The notes under the pieces: generated by a model
What the model was told of the DNA's origin: nothing
Database searches by the model: none
The model's input: the letters and a program-made list of their open reading frames with translations, nothing else
Position numbers and translations under genes: made by a program
Source of the DNA: Anseranas semipalmata
Taxonomy: Eukaryota; Chordata; Aves; Anseriformes; Anseranatidae
Direction of reading: 5' to 3'
DNA length: 64,000 nt
NCBI GenBank assembly: GCA_013399115.1
Contig: VXAA01003916.1
Coordinates: 1,081-65,080 of the forward strand
Part shown: in pieces, positions 1 to 15,782 of the stretch
Layout: each line of letters begins with the position of its first letter
Position numbering within the stretch: the stretch's first letter is position 1

Positions 1-3000
1 CGGCACGGAGACGCGCCGAGGTGACCGGCGGGTGGTGCACAGCCTGGGCGATGGCACCGTCCACGTAAGTGCCCCCTCCCCGCGGGGGCCAGGGGCTGTG
101 CCCCCCGCCCTGAGCCGCCGCCGTCCCCGTGCCCAGGTGAATGCAGCCAGGCACGAGGCCACCTTCGGGTTCAGCGCCGTCTTCGACGCGGGCGCCTCGC
201 AGGAGGCTGTCTTTGAAGGCAGTGGGATGAGGCAGCTGGTGGAGCTGGCGATAGATGGGTGAGCCCCACGAGCCCCCCCATGAGCCCCCCAGTCCCTGCA
301 TCTGGCCACATTGGAGCCACCCAGGCCTCGCCGGGAAGTCTGCATTGCCAGGACGGTGCCGGGAGGTGGCATCCCTCTGCCACAGCCTGGGGCTGTGCCT
401 GAGGCTCAGCATCTTCCCCAGCCTCTCCTGCACCATCTTCGCCTTCGGCCAGACGGGCTCGGGGAAGACCTACACCCTGATGGGCCCCCTCGGGCAGGTA
501 CAACGCCCGCTGCGGGTGGTGGGACTCTCGCCCTATGGGTGGGAGCAGGCGGGACGTGCGGACACGATGTGACCGCTCGGTCTCTGCAGAGCGAGGCCCA
601 GCCGGCGGCCCCGGCTCTGCTGGGGCTGATGCAGAGGTCCTTCGCCTGCCTCCTGGAGCAGAGCCGGAGCCGCGGCCCTGGCCTGGCGCTCAGTGCCTCC
701 TACCTGGAGATCTACAACGAGCAGGTAAGCGCCTGCCTGGCCGCCCAGCTCGGCCCCGCTGGCACCCCCTGCCCCGTCCCCGCTGCCTCCCCTCCACCGT
801 ACCCCCAGGTCAGGGACCTGCTGAGCCCGGGGCCGCCGTGCGCCCTGCCCCTGCGGTGGAGCAAAACCCGCGGCTTCTACGTGGAGAACCAGCTCAGCGT
901 GGACTTCGAGAGCCTGGAGGCCATCACCGACCTGCTCCTGCAAGGTGCCGGGGCGCAGGGCTGGGGCCGCCAGGGGCACATTTGGGAGGTGCCGGAGCCA
1001 GCGGTGGCTGTGCCGGGCGCGGGGCGGCGTGCCCCCCTGCAGCTCTCCATCCCGGCAGGTTCCCGGAGGCGACGGACCTCCGCGCACGCCCTCAACAGGC
1101 ACTCGAGCCGCAGCCACGCTCTCCTGACCGTCCACATCCGCAGCCGAGCCGTGAGCACGCGTCCTGCTGCGGGCACACGGGGGAGGGCTGGGGGGAGGCC
1201 GTGGCTCTGTGGGGGTACCCACAGCCCCAGGCTGGGGGCCGCGTCCTCCTCCCCCAGGACGCTTTGGTGGGGCTGGGGTGAGCACATCCCAAACCCAGGG
1301 GGCTGGACACTGCGGTGGGCAATGGGGAAGGGGAGGGCGGGATGCAGGAGCAGAGCATCACCCCCACACTGTGCACGTCCCCCCCCAGCCCAGTGCCTGC
1401 CCCAGCAAGCAGGGCACGCTGTGCTTCGTGGACCTGGCTGGCAGCGAGCGGGTGAAGGACACCGGCTCCACCGGGCAGCTCTCCGTGGAGGCCAACAACA
1501 TCAACCGCAGCCTCCTGGCGCTGGGTACGAGCTGGGGGACCCCCGCCAGCAGCTGCTGGACCCTGCCACAGCCCCGCCGCATGCTTTGTGGCTCGTCCTC
1601 CCGCAGGACACTGCATCTCCCTGTTGGCCAAGCCCCAAGGGAAGCGGACACACATCCCCTACCGGGACAGCAAGCTCACCCGGCTGCTGGCCCGCTCGCT
1701 GGGAGGCTCGGGCGTCACGCTGATGGTACGTGTGTGGAGGAGGCTGGGCAGGGGCTTGGGGTGCACAGAGCCACGGGGGTCTCACCCCATGAAGGGGATG
1801 GCTGGATGGGGATGGGGATCATGCTGGCTGGTGGCTCACCTGCGGCTCCTCCTCGTCGGCAGGTCGCCTGCGTCTCCCCGTCCTCACGCTGCCTCTCGGA
1901 GACGCTGAGCACGCTGCACTACGCCAGCCGAGCCCGGAGGGTCACCACCAGACCCATGGCCAACAAGGTACGGCTGCAGGTAGGGGCTGGATGCTTGGCC
2001 CCGCTGCTGTCCCGCCCGCCCCGAGCTACCCCTGCGTGTTCCCAGGTCCCCCGGGAGAAGCTGCTGCAAACCTTGGAGGAAGAGATCCGGGCCCTGCAGC
2101 TGGAGAACCTCTCCCTGCGCCAGCAGCTCTGCCTGCCCGTGGTGCCGATGAGGAGTGGGGAGGTGCTGGGGACCCCCGCAAGGCCGGGGGCATGGCCGGG
2201 CTGGGCAGGCAGGTTTGGCCCCGTGGGGCCGCACCGCTCCCCTCTGGAAGGGCAGCTCCCGTCGGAGGGAGCCCCAGCCTGGCCCAGCCTCTACGGCCTC
2301 CTGCGGGACTTCGTGGTGGAGAACGAGCAGCTCAGGTATGGGGGGGTCCCGCTGGCACGTGCAGGACCCGCGAGCAGGGGCTCCAGGAGCCGGAGGGGCA
2401 GCCAGAGCCCCCCGGCCAGGCAGCACTCAGTGCCTGCCTCTCCTGGGGACGTGGATGTTTGGTTCAGGGAGGCTCTGGAGGCAGGGCTCTGAGGCTCGCT
2501 GGGGGCTACCGCTGCCCTGCCCTGCTCCCTCACTGCTCTGCAGGCAGCCCCGGCTGTCCCCAGACCCCGGCGGTGACATCCCAGCCATCCCGTCCTGCAG
2601 AGCCACCCGCAGCTCCTGCGGCAGCCAGGTCCCTCTCCGAAGCGCCCGCATCCCGCTCGGCCACCCCGCACGGCTCCGGCAGCCCGAAGCGACGCCTGCC
2701 TCCAGGCACCGGCTGCTGGTGAGTGCGGGGGCCCCGGGCATCCCCGTGCGGGATGCAGGGTGAGGCTGCACAAACGCCCGCTGCCTGCTCCCTCTTGCAG
2801 AAACCACCTCCCGCCTCCAGTTGCCCCCAGGGCTGCCCCGGGCCGGCCGATGCCATCATGTCCCGGGTATGGCTGATCCCTTCCCAGGGGGAGGCAGGGC
2901 ACAGCGGCAGCCTGACAGCTCTGCTCGGCCCCCAGGCGCTGCCGGGCCCCCCCATGCCACAGCCGGTCCCCAGAGAGGGAAGCGCCGGCATCCCACCGCC

Positions 3001-3458
3001 CAGCCAGGAGGACGCAGCTCTGCCCGGCTCCCGGCCACACCAGGGAAAGCGGTGAGAGCCGGGGATGGGGACCCCCCCCGGGGTTGCGGGGAGGTGGTAA
3101 GTTGGGGTTTTGCTCACTTGTCCTCATGGCAGGAGCCAGGGCAGGAGCAGGAGCTTGTCTCGGCGGCACCCGGTGCCACGGGAGAGCCAGGAGCCACCGG
3201 GCGCTGAGCGCTGGCCCAGCCCCGAGGGAAGGGTCGTCCCTTCGGCCCCGCCGTGGCCGGGACTGCCGGAGCCCAGAGGTGAGCGGGGCAGGCTGGGCAG
3301 CACCTCGGGGTCTGGCACGAGCCGTGTCCCACGGGGCTGCGGACCTGATCCCGGGGTGCTGGAGACCTGACCCTGCTGGCTCCTGGCTGGCAGCCGCCGG
3401 AGCCGTCCCTCTCGTGCAGTGGGAAGAGGCACCGGACTGGCTGGCGGAGCAGATCTGA
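1..3458 (+). CDS. KIF12: KIF12-type kinesin, 3' part of gene (N-terminus outside window)
   Basis: Microtubule motor of the KIF12 family; in mammals it is expressed in kidney and bile-duct type epithelia. Exons (+): 1-64 (partial), 137-258, 422-497, 590-724, 809-944, 1059-1150, 1389-1524, 1607-1725, 1863-1967, 2046-2162, 2256-2335, 2544-2718, 2801-2866, 2936-3051, 3133-3278, 3394-3458. All junctions are GT-AG and phase-consistent, giving about 582 aa plus a TGA stop. Motor signatures are visible: P-loop GQTGSGKT (exon at 422), [11 protein letters not shown], switch I NRHSSRSH, switch II DLAGSE, and [13 protein letters not shown]. After the motor come a short helical stretch ([20 protein letters not shown]) and [17 protein letters not shown], which human KIF12 also has, then a Pro/Arg/Ser-rich tail. 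The 93-bp intron 2163-2255 has no stop in frame, but removing it restores the spacing seen in human. The longer coiled coil of human KIF12 is not found. The call rests on motor and post-motor similarity; a KIF12 paralogue is possible. The tail exons are less certain than the motor exons. Confidence 0.87.
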
Positions 3459-3654
3459 GCCACTGCAGCCGCACCGGAGCCCGGGGCCAGCGGTGGGGAC
3501 CTGGCACAGCCTCGGCATGGTTCCCCCTGGGGGGACAACAGTAGCCCCCTGGGATACAGCAGGCTACAAGGACCGCAGGGCCCATGAGCATCCAATCTAG
3601 CCCGGACAGACAGACAGACAGACGCGGCCCTCCAGCCTGCACGGCGCTCGCGGT

Positions 3655-3660
3655 TTATTT
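3655..3660 (-). terminator. VTN: VTN polyadenylation signal
   Basis: AATAAA on the minus strand (tttatt on +), 48 bp past the VTN stop codon. This implies a very short 3' UTR. No plus-strand AATAAA was seen between the KIF12 stop (3458) and here, so the KIF12 transcript may end inside the VTN gene, antisense to it. Confidence 0.7.
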
Positions 3661-3707
3661 CGGGCTAGCTAGGGGCCGTGCTGCCGGGCGGCGGCGGCGG
3701 GGCCGGT

Positions 3708-6573
3708 TCAGGTGCTCTCCTCCCCGGGCTGCGGGCAGTCCAGCCAGTACTGGGCGATGGAGCGCGGGTAGCGGGGCTGCACCAGGTCCACGCGCTTGGT
3801 GCGCAGGTTGACGCGGTAGTACTTGTCTGGGGGGGTGAAGGGGGGGCCGTCAGCGCTGCTGCGGGGCCCCTGCCAGCCCTCGCTGCCAGCCCCACGGTGT
3901 CCCAGAGCTCGGGGATGTCGCAGAGCCAGGGGAGTGTCCCCAGCCCCATGGGGGTCCCCATCCCACGGCTCCCCCCCCACTGCCCCTGACTCACCCCCTA
4001 CAAAGAAGTAGACGCTCTGGAGGGTCTCGCACTGGGATCCCGACAGCCAGTCGCTTTCGGCGTCCGTGGAGTCGGGGTCGTTTTGCAGCCAGCTCCAGAA
4101 ACCCAAATTCAGCGACCGTTGGTTCTTGTACCTCTTGCGCTGGCGGCGAGATTTCCTCCTGCGGGGCTGCCGGGACGCCACGTAGATCCTGCCGGCCATG
4201 GCAGCGTCCAGCCGGCTGGGGACCCCCCGCCAGTCTCTGCTGATGTACCGCGGGCTGCTCGCCCCGACTGGCAGGGAGGCAGAGGGCGAGTTAGGGGGGG
4301 CAGTGACACCTGGGAGCCAGCATCTGCCCCACAGACGGCCCCCAGCGCCTGACCCACGGCACAGGGATGCTCCAAAGGGTCCCCACTCGGATGGGATGGG
4401 TGATGGGGACATGGGGCAGGCAGAGCCCGGCGCTGTCCCTCACCACCCCCATGGCTGGGAGCAGCCCCGCAGCTGCTGAGCACCCTCCCCTCCTCCCCTC
4501 CTCTCATTTCCCTTGCCCAGGGTTGGGGTTTCCTATGGCATCTCTAGCTCCAGCGGGAATAAACAGCCCCCAGCAGCGACACTGCGGTGCAAGGAGGCTG
4601 GTGACGTGGGACACAAGGGTGGCAGAGGGCAGGAGTTGGGCTGCGCACGCAGGATGCTGCGGGAGACACAGCCATGGTGGGGGGGTCCCCGCGCACAGCC
4701 TGGCACCGCAGCCCCAGGCATCGCACCCCGTCCTGCAGCGCGGCGCGCGCCGGCCCTGTCCCCAACGCTTACTCATCCTGCTGCCGAAGAGGACCTGGAA
4801 GATGTCCTCCCAGCTGTCGCGGTTCATGAAGGCGTAGTGGTTGAACACGGTGGAGGGGGAGGACTTCTCGCACTCGGCCTGCGTGGGCTGGTGGGCGAAG
4901 TCGTAGGACCAGTAGTACTTGTCTAGAGGAAGCGCACGGGGGGGTCAGCGCGGCACGCGACGGGGGGGGCAGCAGCCGGAGGCAGCGCGGTGCTCGGGGG
5001 GGCTGCGCGTGTTACCCTTGAAGAAATAGACTCGCTCATTGCCGTGGTAGCTGTGCGCCGGGAGGGCGAAGGCGGCGTCGATGTTGTTGGGGATGCCCTC
5101 GAAGCCCTCGGAGATGTTGCGCGGGTACCCGGGGTCCAGGGCTCCATCGTCGAAGCGCCAGTACTGGCTGCCCTGGGGGTGGGACGGGGAGAGGGGGTTG
5201 GCAAGCCGGTGTGGTGTCCCTGGGCATGGGTGTGCTGGGGACAGCCATGGGGATTTGGGGACATCTGGCAGCCACCGTGGGTGTGCGCAGGGTGCCGGGG
5301 TGGGGATGGGGGGCTCTGCCCACCTTGAAGAGGTAAGTCTTGCCCTGGCAGTTGATGCGCGTGAAGGCTGCGTCGATGGGGCCCTCGATGCCCCAGATGT
5401 CGCTGATGAGCTTGGGGTAGCCGGGCCGCACGCTGGTCTCGTCCAGCTCATAGAAATATTTCCCTGGAGAGAGAGGGGAGGAGGGAGGTGGGACCTCGGC
5501 AGCCGGCACCGGGTGCCGACATGTGCCGGGGAAAGGGCCCCGGGGTACCTCGGAAAGCGTAAAGGGATCCGTTCTTCAGGTCGGTGAAGGCGTTGAAAGG
5601 TTTCCTGCTGCACAGCTCCTCGGTTTCATCCTCGGGGCCCTGATCCTCGATCCCATCAAACGTGGTAGCGGTGGGCAGCTCCTCCACGGGCTCCTCCGTC
5701 TCCAGCAGCGGCTCCTCGGTGCCCCACTCGATCTCTGGTGTCGGTGGCAGGGATGTGGGTGGTTCCGTGGGCAGTTCTGTGGGTGGTTCTGCGGGTGCTG
5801 CTCCTTCGGTGGGCGATGCCGTGCCGGTGTTGATAGCGAGGTTGTAGTCGAGGTAGTCGTCCTCCGGCAAGGCGAAGACGTCTCCCCGGGTCACTGCGGG
5901 AGGGGACAGGTCGGTCCGAGGGAGCCCTGGGTGCTCCCAGAGCCCCGGGGCCACACGCTGCAGATGGCACCAAGCCGGCTGCCAAAAACACCCGGCGCTG
6001 CGGCACCCCAGTGCCAAATCCCAGCCCTGCCATCACCCTGCGGACATGGGCGCGGGCAGAGCGGAGCCAGCGCTGGTGGCCCGGGGCGCTGTCGGGAACC
6101 CTGAGGCCACCAAGGCTGGTGGCGGGGAGCGCAGGCAGCACCGGGGCCGGTACCTTTGGCTTTGCAGACGGTGGAGTAGTCGCTGCAGCAGCTCTGGTAG
6201 TACACGCAGAGGGTGTCGCACTGGCACTTCTGCATCGCGTTGAAGCCCTCATCGCAGCGATCCTTGCAGGAGTCTGCAAGAGCCACCGGGCGTGGAAGGA
6301 GCACCACGGGGTGAAGGCAAACGCGGTCACCTCCAGGTCGGGGGGACCCCACCTCTCCATGGGCACCCACCCCCGGGGGCTACGGCGGCACCGCTCCCTG
6401 CTCCCCACCCTGTGCAGCCGCAGTCCCAGCTCCACGCTGGCTCTGCACAACCACCCAGGACACCCGTGCCATCGCCCCGTCCCCAGGCCAGCGGCACAAG
6501 GCTGGGGCTCACCTTCAGCAGCACGGGCCGGGGCGAGCAGGGCCAGCGCCAGGACGGGCAGCAGCAGCCTCAT
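3708..6573 (-). CDS. VTN: Vitronectin, complete, 8 coding exons, 454 aa
   Basis: Secreted plasma and matrix glycoprotein that binds integrins, PAI-1, uPAR and heparin and restrains the terminal complement complex. Exons in transcript order (-): 6573-6513, 6273-6154, 5893-5549, 5463-5324, 5172-5016, 4922-4773, 4267-3995, 3826-3708; total 1365 nt with TGA stop. Residues 1-18 form a signal peptide (MRLLLPVLALALLAPARA). Residues about 21-60 are a somatomedin B domain with its eight cysteines. The integrin motif RGD is at 63-65, straight after that domain as in mammals. An acidic Pro/Thr/Glu-rich linker follows, then hemopexin-like repeats (DAFTD-type, GIEGPIDAAF, GIPNNIDAAF, GVPSRLDAAM). The heparin-binding basic cluster lies at about 357-372 (RQPRRRKSRRQRKRYK), and the protein ends in a last hemopexin blade with SIAQYWLDCP. 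Human vitronectin is 478 aa, so length is normal. The start is the only ATG giving a signal peptide. The gene is tail-to-tail with KIF12 (249 bp between stops) and head-to-head with SARM1. Confidence 0.97.
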
Positions 6574-8836
6574 GGTGGGCAGCCGGGAGCGCAGCCCTTC
6601 TGCGACTGAGCGGGCTGGAGCGCGGCCACCGCCGGGGCCCCAGCATCCACTGTTTGCTCAGCCTGCCCCGGCGGGAGAAAACAAACAGGGCAAGGTCAAA
6701 GCAGAGGGAGAAGGGGCAGAGGCGCTCGCTTCTCCCTCCCCGCTGAGCCCCGCAGCCTGAGCTGAGCTCGAGCAGCCTTCAGGGGGCAAAGGGGAAAAGC
6801 TCTGGGTTACGATCTCCCAGAACATCACCGTTTTGGAGGACTTGGGGATTTCTGCCTTTCTCAAAGGCAGCCAGACTGGAACCAGAGCTGGAGAGCCCCA
6901 AGGGACACAGGCGCAGGATGGGGCCGCTGCCACCTCTGCGCCCACGGAGCAGGGGCCGGGGGTGAGCGGCCGGGCGGCAGAGGGGAAGCCCCGTGCACTT
7001 TCGCTGCAGTAGGCAAACACAAGCCTGTGTATTTTGCTCCCATCATTCCCTTTCCGACCAATCTTTTCGGTTACTAATTAATGTCGACTCAGCTCTTTCC
7101 ACAGCTCCTGATAACTCCAGGACGGTTATTTAATCAGGGGCAAGGAGCAAACGCACACGAGGCGACAGCAACACCACTGCCGGCTGTTCACGCTGCCATG
7201 GCACTGCCGGGGCAGCAGCTCCGCTGGGGCCTGCCCGACCTGGGGCAGCAGCGTCGCTGCGCCGGGCTTCGATGAGCAGCAGGATTTAGGGAGAGACGAC
7301 ACGGAGCAGGCTGGCGGTGCCGCTGCCCGCTTCTCCTTGGGCTTTGCCCCTGCCAGGCTGGACGCGGGCGGTTCCCGGCATCGGCTGCTCCCGCCCTTGC
7401 TGGGAAGACCTCTGGTTTGGTGTCGAGAAAGGCAAATTTCCACCCGCAGGGAAAGCCTCGGAGAGCCGAGGGTGGCACAGGCAGCGGGCTGTTGGGGCAG
7501 GGCTTCTCCCACAGCCCCTTCGCCCCCCTCCCTGCTGCCGGTCCCAGCTGCATCGGGGCTGGTGTCGTCCCCGGGCGTGCGCCTGGTGCTGCGCTGAGGC
7601 TTCGCCCGTCCCTGCCGAACCGGGCTGGAGCACGAGCAGAGCCAGAGGGGCTGGGCCCCCCCCCGAGGCAGCGCAGGTGGCGGGCGGCTGGGACCAGAAG
7701 GGCTGGGCAGCACCGGGGCTGCTTTGCTGATGGCTCAGCCCGAGCCCCCAGCCGCCCTCCGGCCGCTCCAGGCTCCCACCAATCTCCCAGCGGATCTCTG
7801 CTGCTTGAAGTCCCTCCCCAAAAGCAAAGCGAAGCGAAACAAAGCTCGCTGGGCTTGTCAGGGCAAACCAAAGGGAACAGTTCGATTTTTGCCCCCTCCG
7901 AGGCAGCAAACCCTTCCGCCGTGCTGCATCACAGCAACCGGTATCGCTGCCTCTGGCTGGTAGCAGTTTATCAGGAATTTGCTTACTGGTTCTGCGCCGA
8001 GCGTCTGCTGCGGTCCTGTGCTGCTCGGATCGCCTCGTTCACTGCCTGCTGCTGGGCGCTCAGGTCCCTTCCTGTGTCTGTCCCCGCGCACTGGATTCAG
8101 AGAGGATTAAAAGCGGCTCTGTGGCATCAAAACATCAACTTGAATTTAAGTCTCAGCCTGAGCTGGCGGCAGCCTGCTTTAGGAGCCAAGGATTTAAGCT
8201 GCTCCTCCCAGCACTGGCGAGCGGTGTCCAAAACATTTCTGCCCTGAGCACGTCTGGCCTGGAAAAAGAAAATAAAAGGGGCCCAGGCTGCCTCTGCTCT
8301 TTCCTTTATCATGCAAATCCCGAGCCCACCCAGAAGAGCTGCTCTGAATTTCCGCCGCGGCAAGGGGAGCTGCTCAGCCCCCCGCACCGATGCGAACCGT
8401 GTCCAAGACGCAGAGCCAGGGGGGCTGCGGCCACGCCATGACCACAGCCACCACCATGCCCGGCGCTTCGCTTCGCCCCATGCCCCCTTCCCCGGCTCTG
8501 GGTGCAGGGGGTCCCGGGGAGAACGGCCTGGGGGCCGGCAGAGCATCCGCAGCGAGGAGGGGGCTGCTGCAGAGGAGCCCCTCCTCGGAGAGGCGGCGCC
8601 TGGCCCGGGTGACATCAGCCATCGGGAGCTGGGATGCTGAGCCCGGCTCTGGCAAGGCGGCTGTGCCACTGCTTCCAGCTCCGCATCCCAGCATCCCTGC
8701 GGCCAGCTCCGTCCTCCCCCCCCGGCCCCACCCCGGCCAGCTTGGGTCCCCACCCCACCCCAAAGAAGGAGCCCGGTGGCCCTGCCCGGGTGCTCCTGGT
8801 GGGTGGGCGCCGAGGATGCTGCGCTAGGGGCTGCGG
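6574..8836. other. VTN-SARM1 bidirectional intergenic region
   Basis: GC-rich 2.26 kb between two divergent start codons. It should hold both promoters and both 5' UTRs. Many overlapping open frames on both strands result from high GC and show no protein similarity that I recognise. An AT-rich island at about 7020-7140 stands out from the flanks and contains an HNF1-like palindrome (separate entry). No clear TATA box was found for either gene. Confidence 0.6.
7069..7082. promoter_or_regulatory. Candidate HNF1 binding site upstream of VTN
   Basis: GGTTACTAATTAAT matches the HNF1 palindrome GGTTAATNATTAAC at 11 of the 13 specified bases. It lies about 500 bp upstream of the VTN start codon, in a short AT-rich island inside GC-rich DNA. 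VTN is made mainly in liver, where HNF1 factors act, so the site is plausible. Binding is inferred, not shown. Confidence 0.4.
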
Positions 8837-15187
<6,351 letters not shown>

Positions 15188-15776
15188 GACCGGCACAGCT
15201 GCCTCAGCCCCTCCAGAGACTTTCCAGGTGACCCCTTTTTATGTGGGGCCAAATTTCTCCCTCTAGAGTTCCCCCCTTCCCAGCGCCACCCAATACCCTC
15301 TCTCCCACAGGACCTGACCCACCTCTTGGCTTGAGACGAGGCTGTGGCTCAGGCAGCCATGGGGCGTTAGCCCCCCTTCACCCTCCAAATGCGAGCCCCT
15401 GGCGCTAAAAGGCCAGCCCTCACCTGTGGGGTGCTCGGTGAGCCGAGCAGGGCAGCCCCCGGGGTGGACGAGCTGTCTTTCAAGCCCCTCTCTCGGGGCA
15501 GCAGGACTTGCAGGCTGGGCCTCCCGAAATTCAGGGGGTGCAACGGAGAGCGGCGCTGTCCAGCCCCCCCGCAAACGGCTGCAGCTCCCCCCAGAAACGC
15601 ATCCAAAGAGGAGGCACCTTCCAAGGACCGAAAGCTGGGCGGTTGGCAAGGGGTTGGTCGCGGGAGGACACAGGAGAGAGAGCAGCCGAGAGGAAACAGT
15701 CCGTGAGCATCTCGTGGCCCCTGCTGGGTGCCGCAGGAACATCGTCGTGCTCGGAAGGTGAGGGTGGGAAAGGGCA

Positions 15777-15782
15777 AATAAA
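15777..15782 (+). terminator. SARM1: SARM1 polyadenylation signal candidate
   Basis: First AATAAA on the plus strand after the SARM1 stop, 590 bp downstream, at the point where GC-rich sequence gives way to AT-rich sequence. A further, more distal site is possible, since mammalian SARM1 has a long 3' UTR. Confidence 0.55.

Noticed and set aside
311..1723. Long open frame of 470 codons across the kinesin region
   Set aside because: It reads through introns of the KIF12-type gene; only pieces of it coincide with the true frame. High GC makes stops rare.
2291..3595. 434-codon minus-strand open frame opposite the KIF12 tail
   Set aside because: GC-driven antisense shadow with no domain; the plus-strand exons have proper splice sites.
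7126..8753. Several overlapping open frames of 100-276 codons between VTN and SARM1
   Set aside because: All are Ala/Pro/Gly/Arg-rich, on both strands and in all frames, as expected for GC-rich promoter DNA; none resembles a known protein.
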